Source of the DNA: Pogonophryne albipinna
Lineage: Eukaryota; Chordata; Actinopteri; Perciformes; Artedidraconidae
Assembly (NCBI GenBank): GCA_028583405.1
Contig: JAPTMU010000032.1
Location: forward strand, 707,001-771,000
DNA: 64,000 bases
Direction: 5' to 3'
Shown piece by piece: positions 31,991-43,662 of the stretch; within the stretch, counting starts at the first letter, position 1; the number at the start of each line of letters is the position of its first letter. Both the position numbers and the translations under genes were made by a program. The notes under the pieces are model-generated. The model saw only the letters and a list, made by a program, of their open reading frames with translations, had not been told where the DNA came from and searched no databases.

Positions 31991-34900
31991 CTAATGTCTA
32001 TATGATAGAGAAGCAGAAGCAGATTGTGTAGGCCTACTACTCAGCTATTTTAATAAGTTGAAAAATGAAGAAACAATAATACATTATACATAGACAGAAG
32101 TTACATATCAGTAAAAATGAATATCTATGTCTATATAAAAAATGTAAATGTTCAAGTTAAACACAAGAACATGACACCACCCCGCCCCAAACCATATTTA
32201 CACAAAGTTGCTCATGAAAGTTTAAATGAGCTAAAAGCCCTGAAAGAGGACTGTTTTGCTTCTTTCTCGTGCTCCCTTTCTGCAGGTCAAGAGAGGTGAG
32301 TTTGGCAATGTGGTGTAGTCTTATTTTCAGAAACACAGACACAACCAATAACAACAAGTTGGAATAATGGTTGTCGATGTCAAACTGCGTCTCCTCAATG
32401 TGTTCCCCAAGCTGAAAAACATCCTCCGTTCCAATCTCCTCCTGGACGATGTAGGTGACTGTCGACACCTTTGGAGCTTGCCTTGTTGAAGCTTGGCGAA
32501 TCACCCTCTCTGCAGCTCTCAGCACCTTCACTGTGCCTTGTGATGGAATCACTAGGCCACCGTTGTTTTTCAGGGCTAGAAGGTGGTAGCTCTCATCAAA
32601 TGATGAAGGTACAGTATCTCTGACCAAGCTTGCACGGCACACATCACAGGACAGCTTTCGCAGAATCTGCCGGACTACAAATCCTGCGATGTAGACCAGC
32701 GCATTTTCCACCAGACCACCAAACCGAGTGGGAAGATAGCTGTGGTCACTTACAACAGCCGAAATGTTGGCGAATGGAGATGGGTGCTCTTCAGCAGTTT
32801 CAGCAGAGGAAATCTCTACCGCAGACAGGGACACAGTGTGATCTTGGGCTGCCACATTGCCTGTCTCACTAGGTGAAACACCGAACCATCAGACGGCGGG
32901 AAGATGGCCTGGAACTGGCGTGCAGATGGATTGTTATTCCAGCCACCTTGTATGAAAAACAGGCACACAATACATACATTACTCATAAGTCATTTTCAGA
33001 ATGTATTGCAATTAAAAGAACATCAACCCTACCTGACGCTCTGATGGAATTAAGTAGGAGCTCCAAGTGATCCTGGCTGAACCTGTAGGTGAGGACATAC
33101 CGCTGAACTTGGAGCAGTTCAGGAATCATCAGCATCAACGTGTCGATGTTAATGACAAATCCGATGACTGACAAGTACCTGCAAAAGAAAAACATGTTAT
33201 TACTCTGATCATGGCAAAACATATACAGTATACTTGTAGGACACTTAGCTAACTAGGAACAATGTAATTGCAGAACTGGGATAACTTGAGAACAAGAACA
33301 CATGCAAGAACACATGCAAGAACACATGCAATACATACCTTTTTGACACCTACATGTGCTTGATGTTGTGTAATACATACTATTTAGAAGCATCTGGGAC
33401 CTCAAAAACACTGAATACAAGATAATTCCAACAAACAAAACTGAACACAGAAAAACATTGAAATAAAAGAGCATCATGTTAGCAGACAAAACTAAAGGAA
33501 AACACATTGTAACAGTAGCATCATATGACCCTGATGTAGAGAACAGAGCATCTTATGAACTCGATGCATAACGGAACAGAGTATCGTTGAACTCATGTCG
33601 TGAACTTTTCATGCATGAATAACAAGCACTATTTTAATAGACCTCTTAGATCGGTGAAGTGGTGTTCCATCTTTTGTCACCAAAGTGAGCAAGTACTCCC
33701 TGGCTCTTGACAAAAATGCTTTCCCCTCTATCCAATTCAAAGCACCCAAGGGAGATTTGAATCCTTTGGCACGAGGATTGCGTCCATTCATTGTGTCAAA
33801 CAGCCTGTCAATAATCTATAAAGAAATATCAGCATCTAAATCACTATCATTACAGTGTTTCATTAGGTATCAGATAGTTGTAATCAATACTCATCTATTC
33901 AAGATATAAAGAGAACAGAGTACTTATTTCTAAACTGTATGTTCAACATGCAAACTTAGTATTTGCTTGACTTCCTTCTCTCCATAGGCCTGCTTTGTGC
34001 TACAGCAAATTTCACACAGAGCTTTACCACTCTAACATTTGTGAAGGTATGTGTAAGGTTATATACAAACTTTTGTATTTATGAATATGCAATATCACGG
34101 TTCATGAAAATATTTGCATGTTGAACTTAGAGAATTATCAACAAATTGTTCCTGATGCTCAAATCACATTTTGATCAATTATTTTTTTTAAAAACACGTA
34201 CTTGGTTCTATAATCACTAACTGTTTACCTCAATGAATTCTGCCGTTGCCTCTTTAAACTGAGAATACCTAAGATCCCTCATTGTGCGGAGAGTAACTGA
34301 CACGGAGCGACTCAGTGTTTGTGCAGCCAGGGACACCCTCATCTTGTGGTTCTCAAAGTAGACATGTTTGTCTGTGATTTTATTGGTCTTTTTTTTGCAC
34401 ATCATTGAGATGATTGATGAACCTCCACTTGATCTGTCCGGTGGTCGTTGCAATTGGACTGTATGCCTGCAGAGAAAGATTCAGTCACTGCTCAAACAAG
34501 TACAAACAGCAAAATGTTGATCATCACGTCCAGCCATAACTGTGCAAATGAACAGACAACAATATTTAGATACAACTTTTAGCAGCAGAGACATAACTTG
34601 TACAAATAGGTCTACAACAATCATCATTTACCTGCAACATATTACGTGCCAACTTCAGCATGTGGCATGCATCCATCATTACAAATACTTTGTCACCAGT
34701 CGAGGGATGCGGGAAACTGGTTTGAAGTGGCTCCTGTGGGTTTCCCTTCAGCTCACACCCAAGTTGGTTGCACATGGTGACGTTGGAGGCATGCCCATCC
34801 ATCGTGACAGATACCACCCGAATGCCCCGTGCATCCAGCTCCTCCAAAGCATGACTGAGAAGGACCCTTTGTGTTTCAGGTGACAGAGACTTCGTCAGGT

Positions 34901-35868
34901 AATATGCAATGGGAGCCTTCCAATGTCCTTGTAGGCCAACCACCATGAACACAAGAGCCTCAGTAGCAACATCGGTCTCATTGTTTCCATCACCCATGTC
35001 TACAAAACCAGACATTGACTGGTTATGTGGATTATATTGCACATGTTTTCTGATGGCCATGGCATCCAACATGAGTGCAACACATCCATATTTAGCCTGG
35101 TCTTCATGGCATCTTCTCTCCAGCATCATCTTGTTCAGGCCAGGTTTGCCATCCACCGAACACAGCCACCTGTAAACAAATTGAGAAGTAGCTATTTAAC
35201 GTATTTGCAACCGTAATTTCCAAAAATGAAATTGAACAACATTAAGACTACCTTTGTAATGTATGTGGATGAGGGAGGGGAAGATTTGTAGTCTCTCTGT
35301 GGTATTTGTATGCCTTTGGACCATGTAGATGGAGTGTGAGGGCAAACTCTCTGTGGTCCTTTGAGTACTCATGGCCCTGCTTTGCCTTGAAGTCTATTTG
35401 AAGATCTGTAATTGTATGAGAAAAAATTAATAAGTCCCCTTCATATAATAACAAAGGAGTTTAATAAAGAGTGTAAGAGTAAGATGTACATGAATTTCAA
35501 AGTGCTAATTTAATCTTACCTGAGTAGAAATCAAGCCTCTCTTTGAGTTCTTCATTAATGAGGTTCTTTTCCCTCAAATCCCCCAAAAGACTCCTCACTG
35601 TGGTCTTTGCCCTCTTTTCTCTAGCCATGGCATTCTTCCTCTCTCGCTCGAGACTCTCCACTCTTGCTAAAGCTTCATTGAGTCTGGCCTTAAGAGCAGT
35701 AGGAGAAGCAGGCAAGACATAGCTATGATCCTAGTAGAAAGAGGGATGAACATGATTTGAGTGATGTTTCACTTCACACACATCACTTTGACACAACTAG
35801 AGTATGGCCCACATTCTTTCTTATAGTCATCACCTCTCAAAGCCACTGCCAGCATCATGCGTGCGTGC

Positions 35869-35902
35869 GTGTGTGTGTGTGTGCGTGTGTGTGTGTGTGT
35901 GA
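35869..35902. repeat. (GT)n microsatellite
   Basis: An imperfect GT run in intron 3 of the THAP9-like gene, with GC interruptions. Confidence 0.75.
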
Positions 35903-36212
35903 GTGAGTGTGCCAGGAATGCATGTTCAACATGTCTTCAATTGTGTGTGTATGGGTTTATTTGTGAGTGTGTTTAATATGAGTGGCAGCAAACAAGAGAG
36001 ATTTTACTTTGTCTAGGACCATTATGATATGATGTTGAAAATAGAAATACTCACATCATTAGGCTGAGGTTGTGAGTGTGAGATTGAAGCTTCTGGGTCG
36101 TCCTGAGGGGCCACAGACAGGCTCTCTTCTGCTTTCTGGAAGTAGACGTAGTCCTGCCCTTTTCCGGCTAAAATGAAGAAGCATAATACTTGAAAAGAAT
36201 ATATATATATAT

Positions 36213-36317
<105 letters not shown>

Positions 36318-36410
36318 GATAGGTATTTCACCCTGCCCTGTTATTGATAATAGAATATTTACATTTATGAATGCTAATGCCAGAGCACTAATAGCCTTAT
36401 GATGATACAC

Positions 36411-36967
36411 CTACTCTTTGGAGGTGAACCGGGAAGCTGAAGCTGGAGGGAATAACACCATCTCTGAGTCGGACAATCTGTCCTGTCCTGTCAAACTCGT
36501 CCTGCTTAAAATGCTCACTGCAAATCACGGATGACTCGCTTGCAGTGAACCTTTCCCTACTCAAAGCAACTTCCCACTTCTTCCTCATATCTTTGTCTTT
36601 GGGAAACCTTCAAAATAAAAACGGGAGATTTGAGAGTCAACACAAACATTTTTTTAGAAGGAGGTCACGCTTATTTTCTTCCTTCTTCTTCCTAGATAGA
36701 TTAGATTAGATTTTACTTTATTCATCCCACAACGGGGAAATTCACTTGTTACAGCAGCATATGATTTATAAAGTCTCAGTTGGCCATAAACATAATGTTT
36801 GCTGGCTACGATTTTGCTGGCGGACATCAATACAGTACAATAATATTCTATTTACAAAATACAACCAATAATAATGTTGAATCTTACTTGTGAAAAGTAA
36901 TCCCCCGACCCCTGTTCGCAATCGTCCGCCGATTTGCACAGCAATACGCCGCACAGTGCTCTGGCAT
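36411..36967 (-). CDS. THAP domain, exons 1-2 of the THAP9-like gene
   Basis: Exon 1 (36967-36888, 80 nt) begins MPEHCAAYCCANRRTIANRG. Intron 1 runs from donor GTAAGA at 36887 to an acceptor at 36608. Exon 2 (36607-36411, 197 nt) continues FPKDKDMRKKWEVALSRERF, then SSVICSEHFKQDEF and GVIPSSFSFP. These supply the C-x(2-4)-C...C-x2-H zinc ligands and the terminal AVP-like box of THAP fingers. In P elements and THAP9 this domain binds sites near the transposon ends. The start is fixed by the MPxxC pattern. Upstream, 36968-37053 is a short 5' leader reaching to the terminal repeat. Confidence 0.8.
36695..36790 (-). mobile_element. LINE 3' tail fragment in intron 1
   Basis: AGATAGATTAGATTAGATTT followed by TACTTTATTCATCCCACAACGGGGAAATTC is a common fish LINE 3' terminus with a (GATTA)n-type tail, in reverse orientation. 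Possibly RTE/Rex3-like. Only the tail is present. Confidence 0.45.
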
Positions 36968-37053
36968 CTTGAAACCTCTGCTGTCTATGGGCAGAATGTC
37001 TGTAGGATGACCGGTCCAAGATGGCGGCCGTATTTCTTGCGCCCCAGCAGCCA

Positions 37054-37082
37054 ATGCGGCGTCTACTCTTTATATGTCTATG
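37054..37082. repeat. Right terminal inverted repeat of the P-like transposon
   Basis: 29 bp, exact reverse complement of 29828-29856. It lies about 87 bp upstream of the transposase start codon, so this end probably also holds the promoter. Confidence 0.88.
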
Positions 37083-37102
37083 AGAGAAACAGCATGGTCC
37101 GA

Positions 37103-37162
37103 GAGAAGAAGAAGAAGAAGAAGAAGAAGAAGAAGAAGAAGAAGAAGAAGAAGAAGAAGAAG
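37103..37162. repeat. (GAA)n microsatellite, empty site of the Tx1-like LINE
   Basis: About 19 GAA units, uninterrupted. This is the reverse complement of the tract that holds the LINE in copy A. Confidence 0.88.
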
Positions 37163-38298
37163 ACGACACATGGCAGCAACTTTCCCTCTGCTTCATTCAT
37201 TTCTCCTGTTCAACAGGTTAGTAGTGTGTACACAGATTATGTCATATTTCGATCTAAGAAGTGTCTTTGAAACTGTTTTATGTGTAGTTAACCTTCATGT
37301 CATTCTGTGAGCTACGCCACTAGCGTGTGGCTAATGGCGTCCGCTAGCTTCTTTAACACAGGCTGTTGCTCCATGAATAATGTAGCTCTACTATGTGTAT
37401 GAGTCCCGTGCACTAGTCTGGCTTACATTTCAAGTTTATTCTGTTTGTATAAATATGTGAAATGCTGGTCTGAGGTCATAATTGTTCATATTATTTAAAT
37501 GCTAAAGCGCTAATGCTATGCTAATATTGTGCCTGTACAACAGCCATGTTAAAGTGAGTACAGTCGGGTTGTGTGTGTTATCTGTTATCACTGTATTATA
37601 TACTGTAAATGAAAAAGGCTTTAATCCTTCATGAAAGTCATAATATGGCATGTGGATTTATGTCCATTTTTGAATAGAAAACGAAATATGTCAGACATAC
37701 AGTTATTTTGATTGGCTAAATGTATTTTTACATTCTCAGTTAGCTTCAGGCCTCACTGAGGAGAAGTATTGAGGTAGAAAGCTGGTGAAGCCATTTCCTT
37801 ATATTCTGTTTGCACAGATAATAAAGCTGGTTGGCAAGAAGGAAGTCATATTCATTCGACCACACAACACAACGCAGAGATACATAAATAAAGATAAATA
37901 GAGAAAACGGATATAATTTGTAAGTGAATTTATTAATGTGTTTAATAAATTCTGGCTAGGACAACCACACAAACGGCAGCAACTTTCCCTCTGCTTCATT
38001 ATTTTCTCCTGTTCAACAGGCTTATTATCTGATTACCAGCTCTGCACAGCGGACTTGTAACACTAGCAGCAGTGGAGATGGAGCATCAGAACCTGGAGAA
38101 TACAGCAACAACAACAAGGATCCATTTGAAGATAGGTAAATGTTACAGTAATAGTATACTTTCATTGTGTGGGTGTAACATAGTTAAATAGAGAGAGAGA
38201 GAGAGAGAGGGGAGAAACATTCCACTTGAACTTTATATTTTAATGAACTTAGTAGTAAATATTGTCCTATATTTCTTTCCGATTTCACAGCTGCCTGT

Positions 38299-38573
38299 GC
38301 CTAGCAGCAAGAACCTCCATCTGTGCCTGCACCCAGGTCAAGATCTACCGTGGCTCAAGGGCCTTCACCAGAGCCATCACCACCAAGCTCCAGAGGATCA
38401 GCATCACTACAGCAGCCTCCACCTCCATCTGTGCCTGCCACAAGATTAAGATACACCTCGGTACAAAGGCCTCCACCACAGCCATCACGATCAACCCAGC
38501 CAGCAAAGAAGTCTCGCCTAGCACACCTCCCTCCCGCAGACACAGCCACCAGCAGCCCATGCACCATCACCCC
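38299..38573 (+). pseudogene. Proline-rich exon-like segment of element X (copy B)
   Basis: Preceded by the acceptor TTTCTTTCCGATTTCACAG (to about 38290). The proline-rich frame reads EPPSVPAPRSRSTVAQGPSP and QRPPPQPSRSTQPAKKSRLA, nearly the same as copy A (10862-11240). A TAG in this copy (CCTAGCAG, where A has CCTACCAG) interrupts the frame at its start, and the LTR element at 38574 removes its end. Function unknown. Confidence 0.4.
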
Positions 38574-38746
38574 TGTTTTGTTTGTTGGTCTATTAATGAA
38601 CTGACTCGTGCTCCATGCTAAAGTGTTAGCCAAGTTTAATCAAGAGCTCTTGTTCGGGTCCCTTACCGTACATGAGGATTTAAACATAGGTCACAACTAT
38701 GTGGCGACACCTTGTGGTAGGAGTGTGTATCTATCTAATCAACACA
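38574..38746 (-). repeat. 3' LTR of the Mag-like element
   Basis: 173 bp, TGTTTTGTTTG...AATCAACACA on the plus strand, the same as 42880-43052 at all positions compared. Just inside it is ATCCCCCTTTCTTTGAGG, whose minus strand (CCTCAAAGAAAGGGGGAT) is the polypurine tract. Confidence 0.85.
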
Positions 38747-38925
38747 TCCCCCTTTCTTTGAGGTAATATAAACAAATAGTGCAACATCAATTTTAACCAA
38801 ACATTTTGATTTCTCTGCCATAACAAATAATCTGGTCTAAATGTACTCAGAATGCTAACTAGCACAAACTTGGAAATTGTCTAAACATTTACACCATTTT
38901 AACATCCATTAAACCAGTCTCTCAA

Positions 38926-41565
38926 TTACAGATTCAGTCTATCTGGTTTTCTGATTTCCCTTGTAGATCTTCTGACCACATGTTCACTTGGAGTGTTAGT
39001 ATCACCGTCTGTCTGTGGTGAAGGTGTGGACTCAGACTCAATGATGGATTCACTGAGCTGTTGACCAGCCTCTTTTGTTTTCATAAGACTGCGACGATGG
39101 CGTCTGAAGATTTGTCCTTCCTCTGTCCTCACAGTGAAAGATCGCGGTGCTACTTCCTGAAGAACAGTGGCTTTTGTTCTCTATCCATCAGGACCCTCAA
39201 TCCTGACTGTGTCATTACTTGATAGCAATGGAAGCTGCTTAGCTGTTTTATCATACCATGTTTTCTGCTTCATCTTTTGTTGTTGTAGTTGGTGTTGCAG
39301 CTTTGGGTGTCTCTTTTGCTTTGAATAGCTTGGCAGTGTGGTGCGCAACTTACGATTCATCAGAAGTTCAGCAGGTGACAGTCCACACTCCAGAGGTGAG
39401 GCTCTGTAGCTGAGTAAAGCGAGGTATGGGTCTGAGCCACTCTAATCAGCTTTCTTTAGAAGTTGCTTGAGAATGTGAACTCCCTTTTCAGCTTTCCCAT
39501 TTGACTGTGGATAACGAGGACTTGAGGTCACATGCTTAAAGTCATACTGTTCTGCAAATTCTTGCCACTCTCTGCTGTTGAAACACGGTCCGTTGTCACT
39601 CACTACTGTGTTAGGTATGCCATGTCTGGCAAAAATTGATTTTGAATTTGTTATGACACATGTTGATGATGAGTTTGATAGTAGTGCCATTTCAGGAAAG
39701 TTTGAGTAATAGTCAACGACCACTAAATAGTCTTTACCTTTGAGATTAAGCAAATCCATTCCAACTTTATCCCATGGTGCTGTTGGCACATCAGTCACCA
39801 TCAAGGGCTATTTAGTCTGTTTGTTTCTGTGTGTCTGGCATGTGTCACACGTACCAATCAGTCTCTCCATGTCTTTATTTACTCCAGGCCAGAAAACACT
39901 GTCTCTCGCCCGTCTTTTGCATTTTTCAACACCCAGATGACCTTCATGTATTCTTTGTAGTACTTCCTGTCTCAATGCGCGTGGAATGACAATCCTGTGT
40001 TGTTTCAGTAATAGTCCATCAACAACACTCAGTTCACCTCTGATGTGGTAGAAGAGCGGACAGGAACCTACAGGCCATCCATTTTGCATATTTGCAATGA
40101 CACACTGCAGCTCTGTGTCTTTTGCTGTTTCTTCAGCTATCTGTCTGGACTTTGTGTCTGATACAGGAAGAGCAGCAAACACCATGTTCACATGACTTTT
40201 CACATCCTCTTCAGTTGTACTCACATTATCCACTGTAGGTGCTCGTGAGAGAGCGTCAGCAAGTATCAGGTGCTTTCCAGGTGTGTAGATCAGCTCAAAG
40301 TCATATCTCTGCATCTTCATCATGAGACGCTGTATCCTTGGTGTCATTTCACTTAAATTCTTTTTAATGATAGATACAAGTGGACGATGATCTGTCTCTA
40401 CTGTGAATGAAGGTAGGCCATAAACGTAGCTGTGGAACTTCTCCAAGCCATAAACCAGTCCCAGATATTCTTTTTCTATTTGAGCGTATCTGCACTCGGT
40501 CTGTGTCATTGACCTGGATGCATAGGCCACTGGTTTCCAATGCTCGCCTTCAACTTGTAGGAGCACTGCGCCTATTCCATCCTTTGAAGCATCTGTTGAA
40601 ACTTTAATCTTCTTTGTTGGGTCAAAGAATGTCAATACAGGTGCAGTTGTGAGTGTCTGTCTGAGTGTTTTCCACTCTTGCTCATGTTTGACTGTCCATT
40701 TAAACTCATTTTCTTTATGCAGGAGCTCACGGATGCAAGATGTCTTTGCAGATAGGTTTGGAATAAATTTACCTATGAAGTTGACCATCCCCATAATGCG
40801 AAGTACCCCTGTCTTGTCTGTGGGCCTTGGCATATCCTGTATGGCTCTGATCTTTTCTTGGTCAGCTTGTACACCTTGTGCAGAGAGCTTGTCTCCGAGA
40901 AAGACAACTTCTTGAACTCCAAACTCGCATTTGCTCTTGTTAAGCTTGAGTCCATACTTGTGTATGCGCTCCAGCACCTTTTTTAGCCTCTCATTGTGTT
41001 CTTGTAGTGTAGAGCCCCACACAATGATGTCATCAACATATGCTCGAACACCGTCCAGCCCCTCAATGATGTGCTCCATCGCTCTGTGAAATATTTCGGA
41101 TGCTGAGATGATCCCAAAGGGCAGTCTGAGGAAGCAATATCTGCCGAATGGTGTATGAAAGGTGCAATATTTGGTGCTGCTTTCATCCAGTTTCAGCTGC
41201 CAAAAGCCTTGAGACGCATCAAGCTTTGTGAAGAAGCTGGCACCTGCCATTTCACTTGTGATTTCCTCACGCTTGGGTATCTGATAATGTTCACGCTTGA
41301 TGTTTTCATTAAGATCTTTTGGGTCCATACACACTCTTAAATCACCACTTTTCTTCTTTACACAGACCATCGAGTTAACCCAGTCTGTTGGCTCCTCAAC
41401 TTTTTTTATCACTCCGAGCATTGTCATTCTGTCGAGCTCTTTCTTTAAGCGATCTCTGAGTGGCGCTGGAACTCTTCTTGCAGCATGCACAACTGGCTGT
41501 GCATTTTCTTTAAGCTGGATTTTGTATGTGAAGGGCAACACACCAAAACCCTTAAACACATACAT
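38926..41565 (-). pseudogene. Mag-like element pol (RT, RNase H, integrase) with three in-frame TAG codons
   Basis: One frame from about 41565 to 38926 interrupted by TAG at 39808-39810, 39442-39444 and 39181-39183. Motifs in order: YVFKGFGVLPFTYKIQLKEN, RT boxes (RVCMDPKDLNENIK, FFTKLDASQGFWQL, VRAYVDDIIVWG), and RNase H (VSTDASKDGIGAVLLQ, VETDHRPLV). The integrase zinc motif follows (HEGHLGVEKCKRR...CDTCQTHR), then the core (VGMDLLNLKG, VVSDNGPCFNSREWQ, SSPRYPQSNGKAEKGVH) and a basic C-terminus (RRSTREIRKPDRLNL). It starts about 14 bases inside the end of the gag frame, in the +1 frame. The protein is otherwise well kept. Confidence 0.8.
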
Positions 41566-42826
41566 AACTCTGTATTATACAATCAATAGAGTCATTTGGT
41601 GTACTCACAGTTGTGTTGATGCAATACACTCTCTTGACAAGTTCCAAATCTTCACATGCTTTATCACTCAGCAGTGAATCAAGTCCATCAGCGACAACAG
41701 AGAAAAGTAGGTGGTGCACTTTACCTTTTGAGGTTACCTTTAATATGCACACGCCCAAACTGTTGATTTTCTTTCCATTATAATCTTTTAGTGCCTGTGT
41801 TCTTTTTTTAATTTGTGGCTTATCTTTCATTGCCTTGATGTCAGACAGGCTCATCAGGTTTGCTTTTGCACCAGTATCCAGTTTCATAGTTATTATTGAC
41901 CCGTTAATCATCAGTGGAGCTATCCATTTGTCTTCTCTGATTGCATTAACCTCTTTTTGCTCAGTTTCACAGTTCACCATGCCAACAAAAAATGTCTCAC
42001 TTAAATCATCGTCTTCCACTATGTTTACAGACTTTCCTTTCTTCCTCTCATTTCCTTTTGAGAAGCACTGCTTAGCAAAATGGTTCTGGCCCTGGCAATT
42101 AGAGCATTGCTTACCAAATGCCGGACACTGTCGTGGTTTGTGCTTCGAGCCGCAGCGCTTACAGCTGAATGTCCCTTCTTCCGACCGCTGTGTAGGCCGC
42201 GTCTGTGCGCGCCATTTGCCTTGGCTGGAGACCGCACCAACTGCTGCGCCATCACTCACGTTAGCCGCGCCCGCCATCTCGCTGAAAGTCCTGACGTGCA
42301 TTTGGGACAGCTCGCTTGCATGGCAGATTTTTATAGCTGCTTCACATGTCAGCTCCGTTTCCCTTAGCAGCCTTTCTCTGACCTTTTTATCCTCCACGCC
42401 GAAAACGATCTGGTCCCGTATCATGGAGTCCCTCAGCGTAGCAAAGTTGCATGACTGTGCTTTTAGCTTCAGGTCAGTCAGAAAGCTATCAAAAGGCTCA
42501 TGCTGCTGCACACGTGAACGGAATACATATCTCTCGTATGTTTCGTTCTTTCTGGGAGAGCAGTGGGCATCAAATTTCTCGAGCACTTTATCCAGTTTGT
42601 CTTTATCAGCCTGCTCTTCATACACAAAAGTATTGTACACTTCTATCGCCTGTGGGCCTGCTATAGTTAGCAGTAGCGCTACCTTCCTAGCATCCGGCTT
42701 AGTTTCCAGTCCCATGGCCGTGATGTAAAGCTGGAACTGCTGCTTGAAGGTCCGCCAGTTGCTGTCAACATTTCCCGAAAGTTTTAGCGTCTCCGGTGGC
42801 TTTAATGAATCCATGTCGCTTGTCAC
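41552..42826 (-). CDS. Mag-like element gag-protease
   Basis: 424 codons from ATG at 42826 (MTSDMDSLKPPETLKLSGNV). Gag packages the element RNA. A capsid-like region (NWRTFKQQFQLYITAMGLET, FDSFLTDLKLKAQSCNFATL) is followed by two cysteine knuckles, CKRCGSKHKPRQC and CSNCQGQNHFAKQC, at about residues 225-255. An aspartic protease motif MKLDTGAKANLMS lies near residue 325, so gag and protease share a frame. No internal stop. It ends CIIQSYVCV just after the pol frame opens. Confidence 0.82.
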   Translation of the reverse strand: MTSDMDSLKPPETLKLSGNVDSNWRTFKQQFQLYITAMGLETKPDARKVALLLTIAGPQAIEVYNTFVYEEQADKDKLDKVLEKFDAHCSPRKNETYERYVFRSRVQQHEPFDSFLTDLKLKAQSCNFATLRDSMIRDQIVFGVEDKKVRERLLRETELTCEAAIKICHASELSQMHVRTFSEMAGAANVSDGAAVGAVSSQGKWRAQTRPTQRSEEGTFSCKRCGSKHKPRQCPAFGKQCSNCQGQNHFAKQCFSKGNERKKGKSVNIVEDDDLSETFFVGMVNCETEQKEVNAIREDKWIAPLMINGSIITMKLDTGAKANLMSLSDIKAMKDKPQIKKRTQALKDYNGKKINSLGVCILKVTSKGKVHHLLFSVVADGLDSLLSDKACEDLELVKRVYCINTTVSTPNDSIDCIIQSYVCV

Positions 42827-42879
42827 AACTCCTCACTTAATGTGTTTTTATTTTACTTCATAATTTACTCCTGGTACCA

Positions 42880-43052
42880 TGTTTTGTTTGTTGGTCTATT
42901 AATGAACTGACTCGTGCTCCATGCTAAAGTGTTAGCCAAGTTTAATCAAGAGCTCTTGTTCGGGTCCCTTACCGTACATGAGGATTTAAACATAGGTCAC
43001 AACTATGTGGCGACACCTTGTGGTAGGAGTGTGTATCTATCTAATCAACACA
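42880..43052 (-). repeat. 5' LTR of the Mag-like element
   Basis: 173 bp, identical by eye to 38574-38746. On the minus strand it is directly followed by the tRNA-Leu-like primer binding site. Confidence 0.85.
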
Positions 43053-43170
43053 ACCCCCACCGACACAGCAGCCAGACCCAATGTCTTAGAAGACAGACAA
43101 AGACCATGGTACTGCTCCCCCTGTCTTTACATTTATAATGAATAGTTGGTTGAGAAAGTTCTGATATTGT

Positions 43171-43662
43171 CAGGGTTCGTGCAGTCATTAAAAACCTGGA
43201 AAAGTCATGGAATGCAATATTTTTCCCAAAGTTTTGGAAAAGTCATGGAAATATAAATAAAGTTGCATCAAATATAATTTATAGGTTATCTAATCGCCGA
43301 AATAGTAAAACTATAATGATAATAAATACTGTATCGTATAATGAAACGTAAAATGGCAACTGTGGCAGTATTTAGCTGGTGAGAGATGTTTACAATCACG
43401 CCCGCTAGTCTACAGGAGCTACTATTTGATATAAAGATGCCAGGGAAGTGCAGTTTCAACAATGTATGGCTTCTAAAGAATAAGTACCAATTGTGGTTAT
43501 CAAAAGACATTGACCCAAGACGTGCTAAATGCAAACTGAGTTGTAACATATTCAATATTTCGAATATGGGCGAGGCAGAGCATGCTAGCCACATGAAAGA
43601 GTCATTTTTTTGGTCATGGAAAAGTCATTTAAAATCATTGGTGAAAAAGTGTATGAACCCTG
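43171..43662 (+). mobile_element. Small hAT-like element inside element X (copy B)
   Basis: 492 bp, the same length as in copy A, with flanking TATTGT repeats at 43165-43170 and 43663-43668. It carries the plus-strand BED-like finger fragment at 43386-43670. Confidence 0.7.

Larger units (their letters stand above)
37083..38573. mobile_element. Unclassified element X, copy B, part 2
   Basis: Inverted counterpart of about 11000-12484 of copy A. It starts with the second AGAGAAAC copy, then GCATGGTCCGAGA and a (GAA)n tract (37103-37162). It contains a 43-bp segment (GGCAGCAACTTTCCCTCTGC...) present twice, at 37171-37210 and 37975-38020, and the exon-like segments described for copy A. It is cut at 38574 by the 4.5-kb LTR element. 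Confidence 0.75.
38574..43052 (-). mobile_element. Gypsy-class LTR element with 173-bp LTRs (Mag-like)
   Basis: A 4479-bp element on the minus strand with two 173-bp LTRs (38574-38746 and 42880-43052). I read these as identical, and they are flanked by a perfect 5-bp duplication ACCCC (38569-38573 and 43053-43057). Next to the 5' LTR the primer binding site reads TGGTACCAGGAGT (minus strand, 42879-42867), matching the 3' end expected of a tRNA-Leu(UAA). Gag has two zinc knuckles; pol has a YVDD reverse transcriptase and lacks a chromodomain. Assignment to a Mag-like clade is by resemblance. It disrupts element X copy B. Confidence 0.82.
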
